Positions 1 through 8,188 of a DNA stretch of 15,986 nucleotides are shown here, piece by piece (position 1 is the stretch's first letter; every line of letters starts with the position of its first letter). The notes beneath the pieces are model-generated. The model searched no databases, was not told where the DNA came from, and saw only the letters and a program-made list of their open reading frames with translations. The translations under genes and the position numbers were made by a program. The stretch is taken from positions 1 to 15,986 of the forward strand of contig JBJEJA010000012.1 in NCBI GenBank assembly GCA_051877575.1, given 5' to 3'. The DNA is from UBA2882 sp051877575 (GTDB lineage: Bacteria; Bacillota; Clostridia; Lachnospirales; Lachnospiraceae).

Positions 1-24
1 CAGCTGGCGACGTTGTTCTCGTAG
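1..24 (+). CDS. 3' end of upstream small membrane protein gene (possibly Maff2 family), partial
   Basis: In the frame starting at base 1 the window opens with codons for QLATLFS followed by a TAG stop at 22-24. Maff2-family proteins, small membrane proteins normally encoded just ahead of the VirB6/TrbL-like gene in Tn1549-type elements, typically end in a similar short hydrophobic stretch, so this is the best guess. A second possibility is the frame starting at base 3, which reads AGDVVLVGG and stops at 30-32, only three bases before the next ATG. Too little sequence is present to decide, and the identification rests mainly on gene order. Confidence 0.35.
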   Translation, partial: QLATLFS

Positions 25-35
25 GTGGATGATGG

Positions 36-905
36 ATGAACACCATCATTGAGCGGATCACGGAAGCGATAAAAGATATTCTCATTGGTTTTATTACTTC
101 CGGACTGGAGGATATGTTTGTAGAGGTAAATGAAAAGGTAGGTACGATTTCCGAACAGGTAGGGCAGACACCGCAGGGATGGAATGACGGTATCTTCAGT
201 ATGATACAAAACCTGTCCCAGACGGTGGTCGTACCGATCGCAGGCATGATCATCACATTCGTCCTGTGCTACGAACTTATTACGATGGTGACGGAAAAGA
301 ACAATATGCATGAGTTTGAGACATTCAATATTTTCAAATGGATCTTCAAGGCATACGTTGCCATTTATCTGGTGACGAATACGTTTGATATTGCGATGGC
401 TGTTTTTGATGTGGGCCAGCATATCGTAAACGGAGCCTCCGGAGCAATCAGCGGAAGTACGGAAATTGATGCTGCTTCCGCTGTATCAAACCTGCTGGAC
501 CAGCTGGAAGAGATGGAGATCGGGGAGCTGTTCCTTCTTTCTCTGGAAACGATGCTCATTTCTATTACCATGAAAATCTTATCCGTCATTATTACAGTGG
601 TAATGTACGGCAGGATGATTGAGATATATCTTTATACTTCCGTGGCACCTATCCCGTTTGCGACAATGACCAACCGGGAATGGGGCAATATTGGAAACAA
701 CTATTTGAAAGGGCTTTTTGCACTGGCATTTCAGGGATTCTTTATGATGGTCTGTGTGGGGATTTATTCTGTTTTGGTGAATTCCATGACAGTATCCACC
801 AACCTTCATGGGGCAATGTTTTCAGTTGCAGCATATACGGTCATACTGGCATTTTCGCTGTTTAAGACCGGAAGCCTTTCAAAATCTATCTTCAATGCAC
901 ATTGA
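36..905 (+). CDS. VirB6/TrbL-like conjugal transfer membrane protein (CD1112 family)
   Basis: A 289-residue polytopic membrane protein, the likely inner-membrane channel component of the ICE type IV secretion system. Residues 1-60 are an amphipathic N-terminal region. Hydrophobic segments follow at about 63-85, 101-122, 166-190, 226-249 and 260-276, separated by a small polar loop rich in Ser, Ala and Glu at about 131-163. A segment near 192-210 with SVAPIPFATM is a conserved-looking amphipathic stretch; similar APIPFA motifs are typical of Gram-positive TrbL/VirB6-like proteins. The start is ATG at 36, preceded by AGGTGG (23-28) at seven bases. The PrgI-like gene follows 24 bases downstream and VirB4 comes next, the standard order in Tn1549-like elements. 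There is no sign of damage. The broad VirB6/TrbL assignment is firm; the exact subfamily name rests on gene order and recall. Confidence 0.85.
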   Translation: MNTIIERITEAIKDILIGFITSGLEDMFVEVNEKVGTISEQVGQTPQGWNDGIFSMIQNLSQTVVVPIAGMIITFVLCYELITMVTEKNNMHEFETFNIFKWIFKAYVAIYLVTNTFDIAMAVFDVGQHIVNGASGAISGSTEIDAASAVSNLLDQLEEMEIGELFLLSLETMLISITMKILSVIITVVMYGRMIEIYLYTSVAPIPFATMTNREWGNIGNNYLKGLFALAFQGFFMMVCVGIYSVLVNSMTVSTNLHGAMFSVAAYTVILAFSLFKTGSLSKSIFNAH

Positions 906-929
906 TCAGTACGAAGGGAGGAAATATCC

Positions 930-1147
930 ATGGCCTATGTGCCTGTACCAAAAGATCTGACAAAAGTTAAAACCAAAGTAGCATTGAATCTGACAAAACG
1001 CCAGCTGATTTGTTTTTCACTGGCTGCTGTCACCGGGATACCGTTTTATCTGCTTACAAAGGACGTAATCGGGTCAGATATTGCTGCCATTTTGATGGTA
1101 ACGATCATGCTGCCCTTTTTCTTTTTGGCAATGTATGAGAAAGACGG
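930..1147 (+). CDS. PrgI family conjugation protein, 3' end lost in assembly gap
   Basis: The visible 73 codons encode a PrgI-family protein, a small two-helix membrane protein that always lies just ahead of the VirB4 ATPase in Gram-positive conjugative elements and is thought to be a VirB3-like subunit. The N-terminus MAYVPVPKDL and the following K/T-rich stretch are typical. Two membrane segments lie at about 27-41 and 50-68, ending in FLAMYEKDG, the usual junction to the C-terminal cytoplasmic part. The start ATG at 930 has a good ribosome site, AGGGAGG (915-921), eight bases upstream. The reading frame runs into the N run at 1148. Full-length relatives continue for several dozen residues, so the rest is missing. 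Codons that appear to continue this frame after the gap read out of register with VirB4 and are not real. Confidence 0.85.
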
Positions 1148-1247
1148 NNNNNNNNNNNNNNNNNNNNNNNNNNNNNNNNNNNNNNNNNNNNNNNNNNNNN
1201 NNNNNNNNNNNNNNNNNNNNNNNNNNNNNNNNNNNNNNNNNNNNNNN
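1148..1247. other. Assembly gap of exactly 100 N
   Basis: A run of exactly 100 unknown bases, the conventional placeholder for a scaffold gap of unknown length. It removes the C-terminus of the PrgI-like protein and the start of the VirB4-like ATPase. Reading frame, true distance and any overlap of the two genes cannot be inferred across it. From the usual lengths of these families, the missing piece is probably longer than the placeholder. Confidence 0.97.
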
Positions 1248-3585
1248 GAAACAGGAGAAGAAGCGCCGGAAGGCCAGGAAAGCTCCTTCGACAGCCCAGC
1301 AGAGTATCCCGTATCACAGAATGTTCGCGGATGGTGTATGCCAGGTGACCAGGACATATTTTACAAAGACCATACAGTTTTACGATATCAATTACCAGCT
1401 GGCTCTGAATGAAGATAAGACAACCATTTTTGAAAATTACTGTGATTTCCTGAACTACTTTGATTCCTCTATCCGTGTCCAGTTATCTTTCCTGAACCAG
1501 CAGGTCGGAGAGGGAGCGTTTGAAAGAAGCATTGATATTCCGGACCAGGATGATGGCTTTAATGAAATACGTGAAGAATACCGGACGATGCTGAAAAGCC
1601 AGTTATCCAAAGGGAATAACGGGCTGGTAAAAACAAAATACATAACCTTCGGTATTGAGGCTGAAAATCTCAAAACTGCCCGGCCAAGGCTGGAGCGGAT
1701 CGAGGCGGATATCCTGAATAATTTTAAAGTTCTGGGGGCGCAGGCCCGCTCCCTGAATGGAAATGAGCGGCTGGAGATCATGTTCCATATCTTCAATCAG
1801 GACCGGATGGAGCCCTTCCGGTTTGATTACCGGATGCTGCCAAAGATGGGGCTGCGGACAAAGGATTTTATTGCACCGACTTCCTTCAACTTTTCCAAAA
1901 CCCGGACCTTTATGATGGGGACAACCGTAGGAAGCGTCAGTTATCTGCAGATCCTGGCTCCGGAACTGACGGACCGTATGCTGGCAGATTTTCTGGATGT
2001 GGACGACAGCATCAATGTAAATCTGCATATTCAGTCCATTGACCAGGCAGAGGCAATTAAGATGATCAAGAGCAAGCTTTCTGATCTGGACAAGATGAAA
2101 ATTGAGGAACAGAAGCGGGCAGTTCGTTCCGGATATGATATGGATATCCTTCCCAGTGACCTGATGACATATGGAGATGAAGCCAAAAATCTTCTGGAGG
2201 ATCTGCAGAACAGAAATGAGCGTATGTTCCTTGTGACGGTTCTGGTGATGAACACTGCCCAAAAGAAGCAGAAGCTGGACAATGATATTTTCCAGGTACA
2301 GGGGATTGCACAGAAGTATAATTGTTCCCTGCGGCAGCTGGATTATCAGCAGGAAGCAGCCCTGATGTCCAGTGTCCCGCTGGGGCTGAATAGGATAGAA
2401 ATCCAACGAGGGCTTACCACTTCGGCAACGGCAATCTTTGTGCCATTTACGACACAGGAGCTGTTCCAGGAAGGAGAGGCCCTTTATTATGGCCTGAATG
2501 CCCTCTCCAACAACATCATCATGGTAGACCGGAAACGGCTGAAGAACCCAAACGGTTTAATACTGGGTACACCCGGATCTGGAAAATCATTTTCGGCAAA
2601 GCGTGAAATTACGAACTGCTTTCTGATTACGAAGGATGACATTATTATCTGTGACCCGGAAGCAGAGTATTACCCGCTTGTCCAGGCACTGCATGGGCAG
2701 GTGGTAAAAATATCTCCGGTATCCAATCAGTACATTAACCCGATGGATTTGAACCTGAATTATTCAGAGGAGGATAATCCTCTGTCACTGAAATCGGATT
2801 TTATCCTTTCTTTGTGTGAGCTGATCGTAGGCGGGAAAAACGGGTTGGAGCCGGTGGAAAAAACCATTATCGACCGATGTGTGCGAATGGTGTATCAGGA
2901 ATATCTTGCAGATCCTGTTCCGGAAAAGATGCCGGTATTGGAGGATTTATATGACCTGCTCCGTGGACAAAAAGAGATGGAAGCCCAGAGGCTGGCAACA
3001 GCACTTGAAATTTATGTGACGGGTTCTTTGAATGTGTTTAACCATCAGACGAATGTGGATATTAATAACCGCATTGTATGCTTTGACATAAAAGAACTAG
3101 GAAAACAGCTGAAAAAAATCGGGATGCTGATTGTACAGGACCAAGTGTGGAACCGGGTGACGATTAACCGCTCTGCCCGTAAGGCAACCAGATATTACAT
3201 TGATGAATTCCACCTTTTGCTGAAAGAAGAACAGACTGCCAGCTATTCCGTAGAAATCTGGAAGAGATTCCGTAAATGGGGTGGAATTCCAACTGGGATC
3301 ACACAAAATATCAAAGACCTGCTGGCAAGCCGGGAGATAGAAAATATCTTGGAGAATTCGGATTTCCTTTATATGCTGAATCAGGCTGCAGGTGACCGGC
3401 AGATCCTGGCGAAGCAGCTGAATATCTCACCGACGCAGCTGTCCTATGTGACAAACAGCAATGAAGGAGAAGGGCTCTTGTTCTATGGGAATGTGATCAT
3501 TCCATTCGTGGATCATTTCCCGAAAAACCTGATGTTATATAAGATTATGACGACCAAACCGGAAGAGACAGGGGGTGAAAGATAA
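1248..3585 (+). CDS. VirB4-like conjugal transfer ATPase (CD1110/TraE type), 5' end lost in gap
   Basis: About 778 codons are visible of the hexameric AAA+ ATPase that powers type IV secretion at the cytoplasmic face of the membrane. The N-terminal part begins in a basic KQEKKRRKARK stretch, then ADGVCQVTR and a segment ending CDFLNYFDSS, typical of the VirB4 N-domain. Walker A, GTPGSGKS, is at bases 2566-2589, and Walker B with YYIDEFH has its IDE at 3199-3207. Downstream QNIKDLL and LNQAAGDRQILAKQL match the C-terminal ATPase motifs of this family. The true start lies in the N run; the ATG at 1135, upstream of the gap in this frame, belongs inside the PrgI gene and is not a credible start. 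The stop (TAA 3583-3585) overlaps the next ATG by one base. Both ATPase motifs are intact, so the protein is probably functional. Confidence 0.95.
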
Positions 3586-3681
3586 ATGTCTTTTATTTCG
3601 CATTTTTTAGCGTTTGCAGGCGGTTCCCTGTTTGGGGTTTTCTGTATGTGTCTGCTACAGGCGCACCGTCTGAATAAGTGA
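3586..3681 (+). CDS. 31-residue membrane peptide, DUF3789-like
   Basis: A short open frame of 31 codons plus TGA lies exactly between the VirB4 gene and the CD1108-type gene. Its ATG starts one base after the VirB4 stop, and AGGGGGTG (3570-3577) upstream can serve as ribosome site. The peptide has a single hydrophobic helix with the pattern AGGSLFGVF then CMCLLQ, followed by a polar tail AHRLNK. This resembles the tiny DUF3789 proteins found in this position in Tn916/Tn1549-like elements, which share a GG-x-x-GV-x-x-MCLL signature. The gene exactly fills the space between its neighbours, which supports it being real. Role unknown; presumably a small inner-membrane accessory of the transfer machine. 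Confidence 0.68.
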   Translation: MSFISHFLAFAGGSLFGVFCMCLLQAHRLNK

Positions 3682-3697
3682 AAAGGAGGTCCACAGC

Positions 3698-6538
3698 ATG
3701 GCTGAACAGAAGATGAAGGCCAGGGATAAGAAAGTCCAGAAGATGACCAGGGATGGGCTGGAAGAAAAGAATCTGGTGGATCGTTCTTCTGTCAGGGTGA
3801 GCAAGAGGGCAAAAGATGTAAAGCTCTACAGGAACAGAAACCCTGATGAAGAGGAAGGAACCTTTCAGAAAAAAATAAATGAAAAAAGTGATGGCCTGCA
3901 GACTACCCGGACGGGAAAACAAACAAGAGGGGAGAAAGGAATAAAAGGAAAGTCCGGGAGCAGCAAACGGCAGTATCGGGAACTGTTATCTGAAAAAAAG
4001 GGACAGGCTTCCGGGGAAGGAAAGCTGCAGACCGGGAAAGCGGATGGATATGGGGCGAGACTATATGAAAAGAAAGCTGAATTGTCCCAGAGCCGTGGTG
4101 ATTCCAGAAAAGTGTCCAATGGTGGAGCGAAAAAGCCGAAACAGAAGAGGCGGTTACAGTTTACTTATGATGAAACCGGCGCAGCGGAAACCGAAAAGAC
4201 AGAGAATAGCCAGGGAAGAAACGCGGTAATAAATCCAGAGGTGCCGGATTTTAAAGAGGAACTGCAGGGCACGAAAGCAAAGCAACAGAAGCAGAAGGTT
4301 CCGAGAAAGCATTCTGGCCGGGAAAAAGTATATCAGGAAGAGACTGCTGTTGGTGGAAAAAGAAGGAGACTCAGGTTTTCAGCGGAAGAATCTGAAGCGG
4401 TATCACAGTCTCCGTCAATCCGTAAAAAGGAAGTGCCACCGGCAAGTAAAGCCTTTACCGCAGGGCTGGCAGCTGTGCATAGAGAAGTCGGTAAATATGA
4501 AGATGAAAATGCTGCCGTAGAAGGAACAAACAGGCTGATGGAAGGAGGGGAGACCGGATATCACCTGACTCAAAGAAGTGTCCGTGCCCGGAAGCGTAGA
4601 AATGACAGGAGAGCAGAGCGGCTGAGGACGAAAGCGGATAAGGCGGAGCTCAAACTGCGGTATGAAAAAGCCCTTTCAGAGGATGAGAAGCTGAAAAACA
4701 GTAACCATTTAAAGAAAATGATCCAGAAGCAGCGGATTAAAAAAGAGTATGCCAAAGCAAAACAGGCAGAGCAGAGTATGGGGACTGCAACTGTTGGCAC
4801 GATTGATTATATTAAAAAGATCGGCGGCAAAGTCACAGATTTTTTCAAAGAAAACAGGAAGCTGTATATAAGCATCGGAGTCTTAATTGGCCTGATGCTT
4901 TTAATTATGGCATCCGTTACATCCTGTTCTGCCATGTTCCTGCAAAATACAGTTGATTATGCCGGTGTCAGCTACATGTCAACGGATGAAGCGATTCGGG
5001 AGGCAGAACTTTATTACACGAAACTGGAAGCCCAGCTGCAGGCAAGGATCAATAACATGGAATCCGAGGAGCCTGGCCATGAAGAGTACCGGTATAATAT
5101 CGGGCCGATTGAGCATGACCCATTTGTCCTGATCAGTTACCTGTCAGCAAAGTATGAGATTTTTACATTTGAAGAGGTAAAACCGGAGCTGGATGACCTG
5201 TTTGCGAGACAGTACCATCTGCAAACGGAAGCGGTGAATGAAAGGGTGACGGAGACCAGAATGGTACGGGTGGGCGAGTCGCTGGGACAGGTTGTGACCA
5301 GCGGATACTGCAACTGCCCGATCTGCTGCGGGATCTGGTCTGGCGGGCCTACAGCCAGCGGCGTATATCCGACGGCAAACCATACGATTGCGGTAGATGC
5401 TTCAGATCCTTTTGTTCCCATGGGGACAAAGGTTGTGATGAATGGCGTGGAATACACGGTAGAAGATACGGGTGCTTTTGCCCGGTATGGCGTACAGTTT
5501 GATGTTTATTATGATTCGCATTCCGCAGCTTCTGCCCATGGGCATCAGACCTGGGAAGCGTATATAGCGGACGATAATGGAAGCCAGGAAGTAGAGGTTA
5601 CCAGTACGAGGGATGTAGATACATTGAATGTGACGCTGGAAAACAGAAGCCTTCTGGCTATCTGCCAGGACCGGTTAAGCATTTTCAAAAGAGACCTGTT
5701 CAGCACTTACAATGAAACAAAGGGAAACCTCCAGATGTTTGCAAGCCCCTTTGAGTTTAACTGGTATGGAAGGATAAGCAGCTATTATGGTTACCGTATT
5801 CATCCGACCACCGGGGAAAACCAGGTGCATAATGGCATTGATATCGGTGTACCTGCCGGGACAAGCGTCAAGGCCGGATTGACGGGAACTGTTACTGTAT
5901 CTTCCTACAATGACAGCTACGGGAATTATGTCATCATCAAGGACAGTGATGGATATGAGCTTCGCTATGCCCATTTGGAAAGCAGAAGTGTTTCTGCCGG
6001 AGCATCTGTCATAAAGGGGGAAGAAATCGGCCTCGCAGGGAGCACCGGAAATTCCACAGGAAGCCATCTTCATGTGGAATTATTGAAAGACGGCGAGCGC
6101 CTGAATCCGATCTTCTATCTTGAGACTGGAAGCGGAACTATTTTTGGCGGCAATGAGTATACAAGTGAAGCAGCACAGAGGCTTTTAGAAGAAGCGGACC
6201 GTTATCTTGGTGTGCCTTATGTATGGGGCGGTTACTCACCAAGTGGTTTTGACTGTTCGGGATTTGTAAGCTATTGCCTGACGAATTCCGGGGTGAGAAA
6301 TACCGGCAGATTAACGGCACAGGGACTTTACAATATCTGTACGCCGGTTCCGGAGTCGGAAGTACAGCCGGGAGACCTGATTTTCTTTACTGGAACTTAC
6401 AATGCCGGGGAGCCTGTTACACACATCGGCATTTATGTCGGCAATGGCCAGATGATCCATTGCGGCCATCCGGTACAGTACACATCGATCTATTCATCAT
6501 ACTGGCAGAGCCATTTTTATGGATTCGGCAGATGGTGA
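3698..6538 (+). CDS. CD1108-type conjugative wall hydrolase: 3D + M23 + NlpC/P60 domains
   Basis: A 946-residue membrane-anchored peptidoglycan hydrolase, the functional counterpart of VirB1/Orf14, which locally opens the wall for the transfer channel. Residues 1-385 are very rich in Lys, Arg, Glu and Gln, low in complexity and probably cytoplasmic. A single membrane helix lies at about 389-408. Outside it comes a 3D domain (about 532-622) with Asp567, Asp590 and Asp602. Next is an M23/LytM peptidase (about 696-808) with HNGID (His711, Asp715) and HLHVE (His790, His792), the zinc and catalytic residues. Last is a C40 NlpC/P60 domain (about 828-946) with FDCSGF (Cys853), THIGIYVG (His909) and His921, the full catalytic triad. 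Start ATG 3698 has AAGGAGG (3683-3689). All active sites look intact. A C40 domain is standard for this family; carrying M23 and 3D as well is less common. Confidence 0.92.
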   Translation: MAEQKMKARDKKVQKMTRDGLEEKNLVDRSSVRVSKRAKDVKLYRNRNPDEEEGTFQKKINEKSDGLQTTRTGKQTRGEKGIKGKSGSSKRQYRELLSEKKGQASGEGKLQTGKADGYGARLYEKKAELSQSRGDSRKVSNGGAKKPKQKRRLQFTYDETGAAETEKTENSQGRNAVINPEVPDFKEELQGTKAKQQKQKVPRKHSGREKVYQEETAVGGKRRRLRFSAEESEAVSQSPSIRKKEVPPASKAFTAGLAAVHREVGKYEDENAAVEGTNRLMEGGETGYHLTQRSVRARKRRNDRRAERLRTKADKAELKLRYEKALSEDEKLKNSNHLKKMIQKQRIKKEYAKAKQAEQSMGTATVGTIDYIKKIGGKVTDFFKENRKLYISIGVLIGLMLLIMASVTSCSAMFLQNTVDYAGVSYMSTDEAIREAELYYTKLEAQLQARINNMESEEPGHEEYRYNIGPIEHDPFVLISYLSAKYEIFTFEEVKPELDDLFARQYHLQTEAVNERVTETRMVRVGESLGQVVTSGYCNCPICCGIWSGGPTASGVYPTANHTIAVDASDPFVPMGTKVVMNGVEYTVEDTGAFARYGVQFDVYYDSHSAASAHGHQTWEAYIADDNGSQEVEVTSTRDVDTLNVTLENRSLLAICQDRLSIFKRDLFSTYNETKGNLQMFASPFEFNWYGRISSYYGYRIHPTTGENQVHNGIDIGVPAGTSVKAGLTGTVTVSSYNDSYGNYVIIKDSDGYELRYAHLESRSVSAGASVIKGEEIGLAGSTGNSTGSHLHVELLKDGERLNPIFYLETGSGTIFGGNEYTSEAAQRLLEEADRYLGVPYVWGGYSPSGFDCSGFVSYCLTNSGVRNTGRLTAQGLYNICTPVPESEVQPGDLIFFTGTYNAGEPVTHIGIYVGNGQMIHCGHPVQYTSIYSSYWQSHFYGFGRW

Positions 6539-6548
6539 GCATGGAGAA

Positions 6549-6567
6549 GGGCAGCTTCTTGCTGCCC
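6549..6567 (+). promoter_or_regulatory. Intergenic stem-loop between hydrolase and DUF4315 genes
   Basis: A perfect seven-base-pair inverted repeat, GGGCAGC (6549-6555) and GCTGCCC (6561-6567), with a TTCTT loop, lies in the 43-base gap between the two genes. No T-run follows it and AAGGAGG (6571-6577) begins four bases later, so it is not a classical terminator. It could set mRNA stability or processing, or tune translation of the next gene. Function is inference. Confidence 0.55.
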
Positions 6568-6581
6568 GGAAAGGAGGAACA

Positions 6582-6905
6582 ATGAAACGACTGGAAAAAG
6601 CAATCGCTGAATGCGATAAAGCGAGGGAGCGAATGGAAGCATCCAAAGCACGGTATGAGGAAGATGTTAAAAAACTGCGTGCTGCGGAGGCTGCTGTAAC
6701 AGAAGCAGAAAATCTGGAATATGTCCGGATCATCCGTGAGATGCACCTGTCCATTCCGGAATTTGAATTATTAAAAGAGCAGTTAAAGGCAGGAAATGTG
6801 AATGCGTTGCTGCCGGAAAGTGAGGAACACGAAAGCTATGAGGAACCTGGCGAAGAGAACATGCCGGAAGAAAACGGCGCGGAAGATGCCTATGGCAGGG
6901 ATTAG
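6582..6905 (+). CDS. DUF4315 family protein
   Basis: A 107-residue soluble protein with a strongly charged, helical, coiled-coil-like N-terminal half (residues 1-50, many Lys, Glu, Ala and Arg), followed by AENLEYVRIIREMHLS, the conserved signature of DUF4315. The C-terminal 35 residues are very acidic (ESEEHESYEEPGEEN region). DUF4315 genes sit between the CD1108 and CD1107 genes in Tn1549-like elements, exactly as here; their molecular role is not known. ATG 6582 is chosen because AAGGAGG (6571-6577) lies four bases upstream; an in-frame upstream ATG at 6519 falls inside the preceding gene and lacks such a site. The end overlaps the next gene by 14 bases, suggesting translational coupling. 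Confidence 0.85.
   Translation: MKRLEKAIAECDKARERMEASKARYEEDVKKLRAAEAAVTEAENLEYVRIIREMHLSIPEFELLKEQLKAGNVNALLPESEEHESYEEPGEENMPEENGAEDAYGRD
6881..6885 (+). promoter_or_regulatory. Ribosome binding site deciding the DUF4366 start
   Basis: GGAAG at 6881-6885 lies six bases before ATG 6892 but directly abuts the alternative ATG at 6886. Normal spacing therefore favours 6892, which places the DUF4366 start inside the last codons of the DUF4315 gene. Confidence 0.5.
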
Positions 6906-8175
6906 GAAAACGTTGGTTGGGATATCTGTGGTGCTTTGCCTGTTTGTTCCGGCAGGGATGGTTTATGCGGAGGAAACGGCACAGCCGGTTATTGCTATTG
7001 AAAAACCGGAGGGCTGGCAGCAAGGAAGCATTTCCATTGGAGTTTCTGTGGATGCGGGCGATATGGGGGAAGGTTTTTCAGTCAGCATGATAGAAGCCAA
7101 AACAGGAAGTATGGATGACTGGCAGGATATTACAGGGAGCAGAAGTATTACGGTCAATGGAAATACAACGGTATTTGTACGTGTCACAGATACTGCGGGA
7201 AATGTTTATGAACAGAACCGGTCTATCCGGTGCTATGACGAAGAGCAGCCGACCCTGTCTGCCTCCCTTACGGATGGGGTACTGACCATTCAGGGAAATG
7301 ATACCGTTTCCGGTATTTCTGCCATTACGGTAAATGGCACTTCTTACACAGAATTGTCTGATGGGATGCTGAAGATCCAGCTGACACAGAAAGACTTTAC
7401 TACAAAGAAGATTGAGATTACTGCAACAGATGGTGCCGGGAACACCTCAGAGGTTTATTCCATGCAGAATCCATACTATGAATGGGCAGTGAGGGAAGCC
7501 CTGAACCAGGCGGCAGAAAACCAGGAGGATGGTTTCTCCACAACCACCCCAACAGATGGAACTGGGGAAGAGGCAAGTGTCACATCACCTCTTCCACAGG
7601 ATGCCCAGGCAAGTGAGCCAACGGAAGCAAGGGGAACCGTAGATGAGCGCACGATTACCGGCATTGAGGAAGAACTGGCACAGTCGGGCGAGACTCTGGA
7701 CACGATCGACCAGACAGCAAAACAGGGCGGGAAGGAATTTTATACGATTTCTACTAAGAGCGGTAAAATCTTTTACCTGATCGTGGACAATGACCGGCAG
7801 GAGAATAATGTTTATTTCCTTACAGAAGTGAGTGAGAAGGATCTTCTGAACTTTACTCTCTCTGATACGGTAACACTTCCGGATGTAGACACTGTTTATG
7901 CAGAAGTGGAACAGGAAGAGCCTGAAGAGACCGAACCTGTTACAGAGGAACCAACGGTTACAGAGGCTCCGGTGGTGGCAGAAACGGAAGCGACAGCATC
8001 TCCAATCGGAGGATACATCCTGATTGTGCTTGCAGGGCTCGGCGCTTTGGGAGCGGGATATTATTTCAAAATCTATAAACCGAAGCATGAATTTGCCGAA
8101 GAAGAGGAATATGAGGAAGAGTATGAGGAAGCAGATGATGAATATGATGATCCTGAAATGGATGAGGAAGAATGA
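6892..8175 (+). CDS. CD1107 family / DUF4366 membrane protein
   Basis: A 427-residue exported, membrane-anchored protein conserved in the transfer region of Tn1549-type elements. Starting at ATG 6892 it has a signal peptide of about 26 residues ending GMVYA. Residues 30-200 form Ig-like beta-rich repeats; two copies carry the ATD(T)AGN-type motif (VTDTAGN, ATDGAGN). A Glu/Thr-rich linker is followed by the DUF4366 core at about 282-320 (EFYTISTKSGKIFYLIVDND). A Glu/Pro/Thr stalk leads to a membrane helix at about 372-392 (IGGYILIVLAGLGALGAGYYF is one segment) and a very acidic cytoplasmic tail of about 30 residues, mostly Glu, Asp and Tyr. In-frame starts further upstream inside DUF4315 have no ribosome site. 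The role is probably structural in the transfer apparatus or cell contact; no enzyme motif is visible. Confidence 0.87.
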   Translation: MAGIRKTLVGISVVLCLFVPAGMVYAEETAQPVIAIEKPEGWQQGSISIGVSVDAGDMGEGFSVSMIEAKTGSMDDWQDITGSRSITVNGNTTVFVRVTDTAGNVYEQNRSIRCYDEEQPTLSASLTDGVLTIQGNDTVSGISAITVNGTSYTELSDGMLKIQLTQKDFTTKKIEITATDGAGNTSEVYSMQNPYYEWAVREALNQAAENQEDGFSTTTPTDGTGEEASVTSPLPQDAQASEPTEARGTVDERTITGIEEELAQSGETLDTIDQTAKQGGKEFYTISTKSGKIFYLIVDNDRQENNVYFLTEVSEKDLLNFTLSDTVTLPDVDTVYAEVEQEEPEETEPVTEEPTVTEAPVVAETEATASPIGGYILIVLAGLGALGAGYYFKIYKPKHEFAEEEEYEEEYEEADDEYDDPEMDEEE

Positions 8176-8177
8176 AT

Positions 8178-8182
8178 GGAGG
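8178..8182 (+). promoter_or_regulatory. Ribosome binding site deciding the topoisomerase-like start
   Basis: GGAGG at 8178-8182 directly touches ATG 8183 but stands six bases from ATG 8189. Start 8189 (MRTAEEKGK) is therefore preferred over 8183 and over in-frame codons inside the preceding gene. Confidence 0.6.
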
Positions 8183-8188
8183 ATGGGC

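Noticed and set aside
1135..1248. ATG at 1135 as VirB4 start
   Set aside because: It lies inside the PrgI coding sequence, has no ribosome site, and the frame joins VirB4 only through unknown bases.
930..1412. A 160-codon frame running through the N gap from PrgI
   Set aside because: After the gap this frame is out of register with the clear VirB4 sequence and its residues match no PrgI C-terminus. The gap length is arbitrary.
6519..6581. Upstream ATG 6519 extending DUF4315
   Set aside because: It lies inside the end of the hydrolase gene; the strong AAGGAGG at 6571-6577 serves ATG 6582.
6802..6891. Upstream in-frame ATGs extending the DUF4366 protein
   Set aside because: They would put 30 basic residues before a clear signal peptide, overlap DUF4315 heavily and lack a ribosome site.
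8024..8188. Upstream in-frame ATGs extending the topoisomerase-like protein into the DUF4366 gene
   Set aside because: The extra residues are a shadow of the acidic-tail codons; GGAGG at 8178-8182 fits ATG 8189.
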